6,936 nt of DNA from an uncultured Sulfurovum sp. (GCA_947313765.1 CAMZNQ010000046.1:1-6936); one strand, 5' to 3'. Positions 1 through 6,010 are shown, numbered from the stretch's first letter. Notes: generated by a model from the sequence alone, not told the origin. Translations and numbers: made by a program.

Positions 1-789
1 CATGTAGAGGCAGGTTTAAGAACAGGAGATATATACTCCCCATGGCCAGAAGAGGCAAATCGTCAGGTAACAGGGGTCTTAGCAAATTACCATTTTGCAC
101 CCACCACTACAAGTAAAGAGAATCTATTAAAAGAGAATAAAGAGCCTACAAATATTATTGTAACAGGAAATACTGTTATTGATGCTCTATATCTAGCACT
201 AGATAAGATTAAAAATTCAAAAGAGTTAACAGATATGATAGTCCAAGGGATTGAAGATGAGGTTGGAGATATTAATTTCTCTTTAGATTCAAAATTTATT
301 TTAGTTACAGGACATAGACGAGAGAATCATGGTCAAGGGTTTATCAATATATGTCAAGGCTTAAAGGAGATTGCGTTAAAAAATCCAGATGTAAATATTA
401 TCTATCCTGTTCATCTTAACCCTAATGTTCAAAAGCCTGTTAATGAGTTACTATCTAACATAAAAAATATATATCTTATTAATCCTATGCAGTATGAATC
501 ATTTATCTATCTAATGGATAGGTCATATTTTATTATTACTGATAGTGGTGGAGTTCAAGAGGAAGCTCCATCTCTTGGAAAACCTGTTCTTGTAATGAGA
601 GATACAACAGAGAGACCAGAAGCACTTGAAGCAGGGACTGTAAAACTTGTAGGAGTAGATAGTAAATTGATTGTTAAAGAGGCTCAAGAGCTTTTAGATA
701 GTAGTAAAGCCTACTCTAAAATGTCTAAAGCACATAATCCTTATGGAGATGGAGAGGCTTGTAGACGAATTGTTGAGTTTTTTAAGTGA
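1..789 (+). CDS. wecB: UDP-N-acetylglucosamine 2-epimerase (non-hydrolysing), 5'-truncated by window edge
   Basis: This enzyme interconverts UDP-GlcNAc and UDP-ManNAc in the cytoplasm, feeding surface polysaccharide synthesis. The reading frame is open from base 1 and has no stop, so the gene begins outside the window; 262 codons remain of a family length near 370. The fragment opens with HVEAGLRTG and then SPWPEEANR, the signature block holding two catalytic glutamates. VTGHRREN, with the catalytic histidine, is at fragment residues 103-110. Near the C-terminus DSGGVQEEAPSLGKPVLV is the UDP-binding loop, followed by RDTTERPEA. These blocks match E. coli WecB throughout, so family assignment is firm. 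The symbol assumes the WecB naming; MnaA or a capsule-locus name would be equally valid. An ATG at 235 is internal. The stop codon lies inside the stem of the following terminator. Confidence 0.95.
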   Translation, partial: HVEAGLRTGDIYSPWPEEANRQVTGVLANYHFAPTTTSKENLLKENKEPTNIIVTGNTVIDALYLALDKIKNSKELTDMIVQGIEDEVGDINFSLDSKFILVTGHRRENHGQGFINICQGLKEIALKNPDVNIIYPVHLNPNVQKPVNELLSNIKNIYLINPMQYESFIYLMDRSYFIITDSGGVQEEAPSLGKPVLVMRDTTERPEALEAGTVKLVGVDSKLIVKEAQELLDSSKAYSKMSKAHNPYGDGEACRRIVEFFK

Positions 790-826
790 ACTACCCAATC
801 TTCTTTAGAGATTGGGTAGTTCACTT
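784..826 (+). terminator. Rho-independent terminator of wecB
   Basis: A perfect 17-bp inverted repeat runs from AAGTGAACTACCCAATC (784-800) to its exact complement at 810-826, with a 9-base loop. It is followed by a short T-rich run, GTTTTC. The left arm includes the last lysine codon and the TGA stop of wecB, so the coding end and the terminator are fused. The T-tract is modest but the stem is long. No T-tract follows on the minus strand, so it should act on plus-strand transcripts only. Confidence 0.85.
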
Positions 827-852
827 GTTTTCATCATATAGATATAAAGAGC

Positions 853-884
853 TTAATAAAGAGCTAACAAATATATGTCATAAT
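853..884 (+). promoter_or_regulatory. Candidate regulator-controlled promoter of the 944-2806 operon (weaker repeat pair plus -10)
   Basis: TTAATAAAGAG (853-863) and CTAACAAATAT (864-874) form a direct repeat with an 11-bp period, followed by CATAAT at 879-884. The second repeat starts 15 bases before the -10, exactly as in the promoters at 2884-2915 and 6043-6074. The first half-site matches the consensus at 8 of 11 positions; the second is perfect over CTAACAAATA. Transcription would start near 891, leaving a leader of about 53 bases. It suggests that the response regulator controls its own operon, perhaps with lower affinity than at its other targets. An overlapping 12-bp repeat of AAAGAGCT (846-853 and 858-865) is an alternative reading. 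Inference from sequence only. Confidence 0.55.
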
Positions 885-898
885 TTTATAAAAATGAG

Positions 899-916
899 CT
901 AAAATAAAGATATAAT
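899..916 (+). promoter_or_regulatory. Second candidate promoter of the 944-2806 operon, consensus -10
   Basis: A perfect TATAAT lies at 911-916 and is followed by TCTT, so TATAATTCTT matches the initiation region of the DUF2202 promoters. A degenerate copy of the box, CTAAAATAAA, begins at 899, but it is 12 rather than 15 bases from the -10 and has no upstream partner at 11 bp. The likely start is near 923, giving a leader of about 20 bases. No -35 hexamer is evident, as is usual in Campylobacterota. This may be a constitutive promoter that supplies a basal level of the regulator. Confidence 0.55.
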
Positions 917-943
917 TCTTGTTTTAGTCAAAGGAGTATAAAT

Positions 944-1399
944 ATGAGATATTTAGCTATATCTATACTTTTGTCTTTGACACTTTTTGGAGATGAACAA
1001 ATAGTTAAAGAGAGTAAAGGTATTGTTGTGAAAATAGAGAGTGTCCAAAGAGATAAAGAATCAACTATTAAAGCTCTTCTTGGTAAGATACAAAAGGCAA
1101 AGCCAGAAGATAGAAGGCTATTGATAAATAGATTGAAAATTCAGTTAAGAGCTTCAAACCAAGCAGAGAAACAGAAAACAATGGTGGCATTAAAAGAGGC
1201 ATTTGCTAAACAGCAGAACAAAACAGATGAACATAAACATCTAAGATTAGATCTTGATAGAGGAGATAAAAATTGTAACATGCACCAAAATAATCTAAAT
1301 CATCAACCAAAATTTAGATACCTTCGAGACCAAAGAGAGATGGATGGTAATCAAAATCTTAACCCTAATAGAATAAATCAAGGTGAGAATCATAGGTGA
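944..1399 (+). CDS. Small exported protein of unknown function, first gene of the regulator operon
   Basis: I do not recognise a family. The 151-residue product begins with a signal peptide (MRYLAISILLSLTLFG, cleavage probably near residue 16-17), so it should be periplasmic. Residues about 20-95 look like one or two charged amphipathic helices containing KAKPEDRRLLINRLKIQLR. The tail from about 95 is rich in Asn, Gln, His and Arg, with several histidines and one cysteine (NCNMHQNN), which could bind a metal, though this is speculative. AAGGAG at 931-936 is a good ribosome site for the ATG. The stop overlaps the GTG of the next gene by four bases, so the genes are translationally coupled. A small helical periplasmic protein encoded with a response regulator recalls CpxP/Spy-type accessory proteins, but no LTxxQ motif is visible, so that is only an analogy. 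Confidence 0.8.
   Translation: MRYLAISILLSLTLFGDEQIVKESKGIVVKIESVQRDKESTIKALLGKIQKAKPEDRRLLINRLKIQLRASNQAEKQKTMVALKEAFAKQQNKTDEHKHLRLDLDRGDKNCNMHQNNLNHQPKFRYLRDQREMDGNQNLNPNRINQGENHR
1380..1387 (+). promoter_or_regulatory. Ribosome binding site deciding the GTG start at 1396
   Basis: AAGGTGAG lies 8 bases before the GTG at 1396. That GTG overlaps the TGA of the preceding gene in a GTGA junction. The signal peptide follows immediately after this start, which supports GTG over any later ATG. Confidence 0.65.
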
Positions 1400-2181
1400 A
1401 TCTTTTAAAACTCTTATTCCTAACTACTATTTTTTTGTTTGGATATATTGATAGTGATATTGATGGAGTTGAAGATGGAGATGATTTGTGTCCAAATACC
1501 CCATTTGATAAAATTGTAGATGAGAATGGATGTGATGAAGAGAATAGATATTTAGGTTCATTAACGTTACAAGTTAGTAACTCTTGGCAGATTGATGCCA
1601 ATAATACTTTTAGTAATTACGGTTTTTCTGCATATTATAGTTATAGTAATTTCTCCTTTTCTCTTTCTAATAGTCAACAGAGTAGTTTTGATAATATGAA
1701 TAATCAATCCAACTATAGAGGGGATTTATATATTGATGTTGGATATGGATTTAAAACTGATAAATCTAAAACTAAATTTACTATTGGTTCTAAAATAGCC
1801 ACAGGAGATGAGTCGATTAGCACAGGAGAGAATGACTACTATGGTTCTATTCTCTTTAACTATATTACAAATTATAATTTATCTCTATTTTCAAATTTAA
1901 GCTATACTCTTATGGGAGATAGCCCAAATACTGATTATCAAAACTCTTTTTCTTACTCTTTTGGAGTTAATTATATTATTACTCCAAATTGGTATAGCTC
2001 TATATTATACAGCTTTTCAGACTCAATATATCGTGATAGTGTAGATTCTCAATCTATATCTTGGTATAATAGTTATCAAATAAATCAAGACTATTTTGTG
2101 GCGTTAAACTATAACTATGGAGTAGATGAACTCTCTTTTGACCATGCTATAAAACTATATTTAGGAGTAACTTTTGAGTAA
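1396..2181 (+). CDS. Exported protein with thrombospondin type-3-like Ca-binding segment and probable outer-membrane beta-barrel
   Basis: The 261-residue product starts with a signal peptide (residues 1-16, MNLLKLLFLTTIFLFG). Residues 19-46 carry Asp-rich spacing, DSDIDGVEDGDDLCP followed by NTPFDKIVDENGC, as in thrombospondin type-3 repeats next to OmpA-type domains. These usually bind calcium, and the paired cysteines C32 and C46 may form a disulfide. From about residue 53 to the end the chain alternates polar and aromatic residues in strand-length stretches (for example FGFSAYYSYSNFSFSLS-like runs and NYNLSLFSNLSYTL). It ends in LYLGVTFE, consistent with a small outer-membrane barrel of roughly 8-10 strands. 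Transport, adhesion or signalling cannot be told apart. It sits between the small exported protein and the response regulator; its end overlaps the regulator start by 8 bases. The start is GTG. Confidence 0.8.
   Translation: MNLLKLLFLTTIFLFGYIDSDIDGVEDGDDLCPNTPFDKIVDENGCDEENRYLGSLTLQVSNSWQIDANNTFSNYGFSAYYSYSNFSFSLSNSQQSSFDNMNNQSNYRGDLYIDVGYGFKTDKSKTKFTIGSKIATGDESISTGENDYYGSILFNYITNYNLSLFSNLSYTLMGDSPNTDYQNSFSYSFGVNYIITPNWYSSILYSFSDSIYRDSVDSQSISWYNSYQINQDYFVALNYNYGVDELSFDHAIKLYLGVTFE
2163..2167 (+). promoter_or_regulatory. Ribosome binding site deciding the TTG start of the response regulator
   Basis: AGGAG is 6 bases before the TTG at 2174, inside the 3' end of the preceding gene. Starting there gives MSKILLLEDD, the complete first strand and acidic pocket of a receiver domain. 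Any later start would remove essential residues, so TTG is well supported. Confidence 0.8.
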
Positions 2182-2806
2182 AATATTGTTACTAGAAGAT
2201 GACCCAAACCTATCGCAAACATTAATTAGATATCTGAAATTTAATAGTTACAAAGTTGATTGGGCAAAAAATGGAGAGGAGGCTCTTGATTTAAGTTATG
2301 AGAATAGATATGATTTATATCTTTTTGACATCAATGTCCCTTTAATTAGTGGGGTTGATTTGCTCAAAGAGTTACGCGAGGCACAAGATTTTACTCCTAC
2401 CATTATTATCTCGGCACTTGTTGACATAGAGTCTGTAACTCAAGGGTTCATGGCAGGTGCAGATGATTATCTAAAAAAACCATTTGACCCAGAAGAGCTT
2501 TTGATTCGCATTAAAGTAAAAACCCAAAAGCTCAAAGAGTCTTTAAAAGTTGGTACACTTGAACTGCACTATCAAGAAGAGAACATCTCAAACCATGGGC
2601 AGATACTCCATTTAACCCCCATTCAAAAAGCCATCTTAACCATACTCATGCAACACGCTCCTAACCCTGTTACCAAAGAGGAGCTACTTAACTGTACTAA
2701 CAATGGCTCGGAAGGGGCATTACGCGTACAAATCAACAAACTCAAAAAGAGCCTTAATATCGAGATAAAAAGTGTTCGAGGTGTTGGATATACGCTTATT
2801 ACATAG
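2174..2806 (+). CDS. OmpR/PhoB-family response regulator
   Basis: This is a cytoplasmic two-component transcription factor of 210 residues, a little short for the family (220-240). The receiver domain spans about 2-115. It has acidic residues D9 and D10, phospho-acceptor D52 (in LYLFDINVP), switch serine S80 and conserved lysine K102 (in YLKKPFDP). The winged-helix domain spans about 125-210: LTPIQKAILTIL is the typical start, SEGALRVQINKLKKSLN the recognition helix, and IKSVRGVGYTL the closing wing. It starts at TTG, overlapping the upstream barrel gene by 8 bases, so it is the last gene of a coupled operon. Its probable partner kinase is at 3594, separated by a DUF2202 gene. The 11-bp direct repeats at 853, 2884 and 6074 are plausible binding sites. 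Codons become more C-rich after about 2380 than in neighbouring genes, a mild oddity. Confidence 0.95.
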   Translation: MSKILLLEDDPNLSQTLIRYLKFNSYKVDWAKNGEEALDLSYENRYDLYLFDINVPLISGVDLLKELREAQDFTPTIIISALVDIESVTQGFMAGADDYLKKPFDPEELLIRIKVKTQKLKESLKVGTLELHYQEENISNHGQILHLTPIQKAILTILMQHAPNPVTKEELLNCTNNGSEGALRVQINKLKKSLNIEIKSVRGVGYTLIT

Positions 2807-2851
2807 TATAAATTATTTTAAATTAAGTTCATATATTCTCTTATGTTATTA

Positions 2852-2886
2852 TAGTTTTTATTTACAATAAATATAAATAAAAACTA
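2852..2886. repeat. 13-bp perfect AT-rich inverted repeat between the regulator gene and the DUF2202 gene
   Basis: TAGTTTTTATTTA (2852-2864) is the exact reverse complement of 2874-2886, with a 9-base loop. It is almost all A and T, and no T-tract follows either arm on either strand, so it is not a standard terminator. Its right arm runs into the first three bases (CTA) of the regulatory repeat at 2884. It might be a weak processing or termination structure for the regulator operon, a protein-binding palindrome, or a chance product of AT-rich DNA. The remainder of 2807-2946 holds only the promoter and leader of the next gene. Confidence 0.5.
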
Positions 2887-2915
2887 ACAAATAACTAACA
2901 AAACTATGCGATAAT
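2884..2915 (+). promoter_or_regulatory. Promoter of the small DUF2202 gene with strong direct-repeat regulator box
   Basis: CTAACAAATAA (2884-2894) is followed at once by CTAACAAAACT (2895-2905), a direct repeat with an 11-bp period. GATAAT at 2910-2915 is the -10, starting 15 bases after the second repeat. Transcription should begin near 2922, leaving a leader of about 25 bases with AAAGGA at 2934-2939. The repeats occupy the place of the -35 element, as at PhoB-activated promoters, which suggests activation by an OmpR/PhoB-type regulator. The same arrangement stands before the 460-residue DUF2202 lipoprotein gene. Confidence 0.75.
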
Positions 2916-2946
2916 TCTTTCACAAAACCAACTAAAGGATAACAAA

Positions 2947-3531
2947 ATGTTAAGAAAAGCATTAATTACAACTTCAATGGTAGCACTTTTAAGTACTACT
3001 ATTTTTGCAAATAGCAATGGCAATGGCAACGGTCATGGAAAAAGAGATAGTCAAAATAGTAAAGCTCAACAATTACAAAGTTTAACTTCAGAGACATTAA
3101 CCCAGACTCAAAAAAATGATTTGACCTATTTAATAGAAGAGGAAAAATTAGCAAGAGATGTGTATGCTACACTCTATGACAAATGGAACAGTCTTGTTTT
3201 TAGTAACATTGTTAAATCAGAAATTAAACATATGAGTGCAGTTGAAAGATTGTTAACACGTTATGGAGTAGAAGCACCATCAACATTAGATACTATTGGT
3301 AATTTTGAAAATGAAAAATTACAAGAACTCTACGATGCGTTAGTAGAAAGAGGAGAAGAGTCATTAACAAATGCTTTTGAAGTAGCCGTTGAAGTTGAAG
3401 AGTTAGATATTAGCGACGTAACAGCTCTTCTAGAAGAAGAGATTCCTTCAGATTTTAAAAATGTTTACAGCAACCTTTTAAAGGGAAGCTATAGACACCT
3501 TAAAGCTTTTAACATAGAACTTTCTCGTTAA
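2947..3531 (+). CDS. Exported DUF2202 (ferritin-like) protein
   Basis: The 194-residue product has a signal peptide ending in IFA (cleavage after about residue 21), then an Asn-Gly linker, NSNGNGNGHG. A DUF2202 domain follows from about 55 to 190. This family belongs to the ferritin-like four-helix bundles, and its function is not established. Candidate metal ligands that are also present in the lipoprotein encoded at 4628-6010 are E66 (EEEKLARDVY), E92 and H95 (SEIKHMSA, an ExxH motif), E151, and H184 (GSYRHLKAF). A diiron or similar site in the periplasm is therefore plausible but not shown. AAAGGA at 2934-2939 supports the ATG. The gene lies between the response regulator and kinase genes and has its own box-carrying promoter, so it is a likely direct target of that system. 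A role in metal or oxidant handling is inference only. Confidence 0.9.
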   Translation: MLRKALITTSMVALLSTTIFANSNGNGNGHGKRDSQNSKAQQLQSLTSETLTQTQKNDLTYLIEEEKLARDVYATLYDKWNSLVFSNIVKSEIKHMSAVERLLTRYGVEAPSTLDTIGNFENEKLQELYDALVERGEESLTNAFEVAVEVEELDISDVTALLEEEIPSDFKNVYSNLLKGSYRHLKAFNIELSR

Positions 3532-3549
3532 AATTCCCCTTAAACTTTT

Positions 3550-3585
3550 CTCTTCATTTTAGCTATAATCTCTAAAAATGAAGAG
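3550..3585 (+). repeat. Hairpin in the leader of the kinase gene, overlapping its ribosome site
   Basis: CTCTTCATTTT (3550-3560) is the exact complement of AAAATGAAGAG (3575-3585), with a 14-base loop. One more T-A pair (3549 with 3586) and G-U pairs would extend the stem into GAGAGG, the ribosome site of the gene at 3594. No T-tract follows, so a terminator is unlikely. In a transcript read through from the upstream DUF2202 gene this stem could mask the kinase ribosome site. A transcript from the -10 in the loop would lack the left arm. Confidence 0.55.
3564..3569 (+). promoter_or_regulatory. Candidate -10 of a kinase promoter, inside the hairpin loop
   Basis: TATAAT lies in the context TTTTAGCTATAATC, which is typical of Campylobacterota sigma-70 promoters. 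Transcription would start near 3576, giving a leader of about 18 bases that still contains the GAGG ribosome site at 3585-3588. No repeat box like those at 2884 or 6074 is present, so the kinase may be made constitutively. Confidence 0.5.
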
Positions 3586-3593
3586 AGGGTACA

Positions 3594-4622
3594 ATGCATC
3601 TATCTAAATCAAAGCAAGAGTCTTTAACTAAGAGTTTTCTACTTTTTTTTACAGTTATGGAGCTATTTCTAGCTTTTATATTCTACAATTACTATAAACT
3701 AGAGGAGGAGCATCTAAGCGAATCTCTCTTTTTAGAGATGAAAAACTATAGCTTTTTTTTTGATAATGATAAATTTCAGATGGATATTGTTCCAAGTACT
3801 AAAAATCAAAATTACTATGAACTCTATTTTGATAATAGAGAGTTATACATATTAGTTCCATTTAAAGATGATGAAAATAGTTCTCTAGCAATCCTATATC
3901 CACTAGATAAATACAAGAGTCAACTTAATAAAATTAAAGAGAGACTATTTATACAACTAATGATATTCTCGTTCATCTCAGCGTTAGTTTCACTTCTATT
4001 TTCTGCCTACACTTTAAAACCAATAAAAGATGCTCTCTTTTTGTTAGAGGAGTTTATTAGAGATATTATTCACGATTTAAATACTCCAATTACTTCTATT
4101 TTAATAAATCTAAAGATGATGAAACATACCCAAGAGGCTGATAGTATCGCTCAAAGTGCCAACGCCATAGCAATGCTACATAAAAACCTTGATGTCTATC
4201 TTAAAGATAGTAAGTTTGAAAAAGAGCCAACTGAGGTTGATAAACTATTAAAAGAGCAGATTGATTATTTTAAATCTCTATATGGTTATCTTGATTGGAA
4301 CTTGGATATTGAAAAGGTAACTATAGACTCAAATGATATAGCATTAAGTAGAATTATCTACAACCTCTTAAGCAACGCTTGTAAATATAATACCTCCAAT
4401 GGCTTCATAAAGATAGAACTCACGCAATATCAACTCACCATTACCAATGACTCTTATGGAGGGATAAAAAATCCTAAACGTGTCTTTGAACGATTTTATA
4501 AAGAGTCAGATAGAGGAATTGGTATTGGATTGCATATTGTAGAAAAGTTATGTGGTGAATTGAAGATTGAAAAGAGTTTAGAAGTTGAGGGGAGTCTCGT
4601 AAAAGTGAGACTCCATTTTTAA
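3594..4622 (+). CDS. Membrane sensor histidine kinase
   Basis: This is the probable partner of the response regulator at 2174, 342 residues long. Transmembrane segments lie at about 14-33 and 119-140, enclosing a short periplasmic sensor of about 85 residues rich in acidic and aromatic side chains. No HAMP domain is apparent: TM2 leads almost directly into the dimerisation helix with the phospho-acceptor H160 (FIRDIIHDLNTPITS). The ATPase domain shows the N box (NLLSNACKY, N261), an F box (VFERFYK, 297-303) and a G2 box (GIGIGLHIVEKLC, 308-320). The G1 region reads NDSYGGI, with D286 present but the usual DxGxG spacing altered. The GAGG ribosome site at 3585-3588 supports the ATG. The 3' end forms its own terminator and meets the minus-strand lipoprotein gene only five bases later. 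The sensed signal is unknown. Confidence 0.93.
   Translation: MHLSKSKQESLTKSFLLFFTVMELFLAFIFYNYYKLEEEHLSESLFLEMKNYSFFFDNDKFQMDIVPSTKNQNYYELYFDNRELYILVPFKDDENSSLAILYPLDKYKSQLNKIKERLFIQLMIFSFISALVSLLFSAYTLKPIKDALFLLEEFIRDIIHDLNTPITSILINLKMMKHTQEADSIAQSANAIAMLHKNLDVYLKDSKFEKEPTEVDKLLKEQIDYFKSLYGYLDWNLDIEKVTIDSNDIALSRIIYNLLSNACKYNTSNGFIKIELTQYQLTITNDSYGGIKNPKRVFERFYKESDRGIGIGLHIVEKLCGELKIEKSLEVEGSLVKVRLHF
4591..4620 (+). terminator. Rho-independent terminator inside the end of the kinase coding sequence
   Basis: GGAGTCTC (4591-4598) pairs perfectly with GAGACTCC (4607-4614); two further G-U pairs close an AAAA loop. An A and five T's follow at 4615-4620. The stem encodes residues near the C-terminus of the kinase, and the T-tract contributes the last Phe codon and the first base of the TAA stop. 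On the minus strand the same stem has no T-tract after it, so it is not a good terminator for the convergent lipoprotein gene, although it lies just past that gene's stop. Confidence 0.8.
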
Positions 4623-4627
4623 TGGTT

Positions 4628-6010
4628 TTATGAAGTTTGACCTCTTCTTTGACCTTGCCCTTGCCCTTCTCCTTGTCCTTCATTAGAGTTACTCTCTGAA
4701 CCTTTATCTTCTTGTGGATACTCTTCATGACATAGATTTTCCCAAGTACAACAACCTTTCTCAAATCCACTATTTTTCAAACCTTTATCAAACGCCCAGT
4801 AGTGGTTATAGCTTCCATCTCTTAGGTAGTTAAATACAGGTAAGATATCGTCTGCGTTCTCCTCTTCAGCTATTTTAATATATTCATCTAAATCAGTAAC
4901 ATCAACAACCTCAACTGTACATCCAACTTTTAAAGCTTCACTTTCAGATACTGAACCTTGTTCTACAAGTCCATCATATAAATCTTGTATTACTTTAATA
5001 TCGTATTTACCTGCCTCCATATCTGTTATTTCTGTATCTTTGTATCCTAATTCAGGTAAGTCTATATTTGTAAAATTAATGTCTCCATTAAGTTTATACT
5101 TTTTTACAGTCTCTTGAACAGCAGATATATGTTTAATCTCTGATTTTGTAGCAATGTTTGTAAATTGTTTAATTCCCCATTTAGCATACATAGTATTATA
5201 TACATCATAGGCTAAACGCTCTTCATTTCCCATGTATGATAGTGTATTTGCTAATTTTTCAGAGATGGTAGATGTTGGTGCATTAAGTGCATCTTGAACC
5301 TCTTGAGGGAAACCTGTACAGTTTTTATCTTCTCCCTCTTCAGACTGTTGACCATTATCAGATTGGTTGTTTTTACCTCCTTGACCATTTTCATTTGATT
5401 CGCCATTTCCATTTGAATTATGCTCTTGATTCCAATCTTTTACACTGTTTTGGTAGTGTGTAGTTGCTTGGTCATCATCAATATCAATTTTTTTATCTCC
5501 ATCTTTATCTATTTGACTTCCTAATGTTGCATCAAGTTCTATAACCTTTGTCTCATCAAGCTTTTCTATATCTGTTTCTTCAATATCCCCTAGAGTTGCT
5601 AAAATAGAATCATCAATCTGAATACCATTTGATGTATCACCATCTGAATCAAGAGCTTGAAGTGTTCTTAGAAGTAATATGGTTTGATTTTTATCTCCAT
5701 CTGTCAACATATTAGGAGTAATTAAACCATCTGTTTGTGGTTTTACTTCTCCTAAATTTAAGTTTCCAAGATGTAGTTTTACACTATCTCCCTCTTTATA
5801 TTTAAACTCTCCATTAGCATTAGTCTTTCCCGTAAGACCAGAAGTTGTAGAATACTCTGCATTTGCAACAGCTCCATCAATAAATGTTCCTGTTTTTAAA
5901 TTTGTATCATCTGATGGTGAATCACTGTTTGAAGAGGAGCTACTTCCACACCCTACTAATATTGCTGAAGCTACTAATGATAGTGTTCCTAATGTAATCT
6001 TTGTTTTCAT
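4628..6010 (-). CDS. Lipoprotein with N-terminal Ig-like/Ca-loop domain and C-terminal DUF2202 ferritin-like domain
   Basis: The 460-residue product has a lipoprotein signal with lipobox LVGC (lipidated C21), then a Ser-rich spacer. Residues about 40-180 resemble a domain common in bacterial lipoproteins: GTFIDGAVANAEY, then TNANGEFKYKEGDSVKLHLG, then LLRTLQALDSDGDTSNGIQI. It contains Asp-rich loops (121-134 and 168-180) that look calcium-binding. An Asn/Gly/Glu linker (about 196-230) leads to a DUF2202 domain at about 250-412. Its candidate ligands are E264 (NEERLAYDVY), E291 and H294 (SEIKHISA), E367, and H403 (GSYNHYWAF), matching the smaller protein encoded at 2947. The tail holds C420, C421 and C427 and ends in a Gly-Gln repeat. 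AAGGA at 6018-6022 supports the ATG, and the promoter carries the shared box. It converges on the kinase gene. The function is unknown; an envelope metal-binding or redox role is inference. Confidence 0.92.
   Translation of the reverse strand: MKTKITLGTLSLVASAILVGCGSSSSSNSDSPSDDTNLKTGTFIDGAVANAEYSTTSGLTGKTNANGEFKYKEGDSVKLHLGNLNLGEVKPQTDGLITPNMLTDGDKNQTILLLRTLQALDSDGDTSNGIQIDDSILATLGDIEETDIEKLDETKVIELDATLGSQIDKDGDKKIDIDDDQATTHYQNSVKDWNQEHNSNGNGESNENGQGGKNNQSDNGQQSEEGEDKNCTGFPQEVQDALNAPTSTISEKLANTLSYMGNEERLAYDVYNTMYAKWGIKQFTNIATKSEIKHISAVQETVKKYKLNGDINFTNIDLPELGYKDTEITDMEAGKYDIKVIQDLYDGLVEQGSVSESEALKVGCTVEVVDVTDLDEYIKIAEEENADDILPVFNYLRDGSYNHYWAFDKGLKNSGFEKGCCTWENLCHEEYPQEDKGSESNSNEGQGEGQGQGQRRGQTS

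Noticed and set aside
455..460. CTAACA inside wecB, and TTGTTAG at 4041-4047 inside the kinase gene
   Set aside because: Each is a single half-site in coding sequence with no partner at 11 bp and no -10 at the right distance.
235..789. A start of wecB at the ATG at 235
   Set aside because: The frame is open back to base 1 and encodes the HVEAGLRTG and PEEANR catalytic blocks, so the ATG is internal.
1365..1601. Minus-strand ORF of 78 codons
   Set aside because: It lies opposite the end of the small exported protein gene and the start of the Ca-loop barrel gene, has low-complexity Ser-rich translation and no ribosome site worth noting; it is a shadow.
4613..4625. Small palindrome CCATT-TTT-AATGG between the convergent genes
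   Set aside because: Only five pairs, and it competes with the much stronger kinase terminator stem; not convincing as a terminator for the lipoprotein gene.
4474..4770. Minus-strand ORF of 98 codons
   Set aside because: It overlaps the 3' ends of the kinase and the lipoprotein genes, and its translation is a Lys-rich shadow with no recognisable features.
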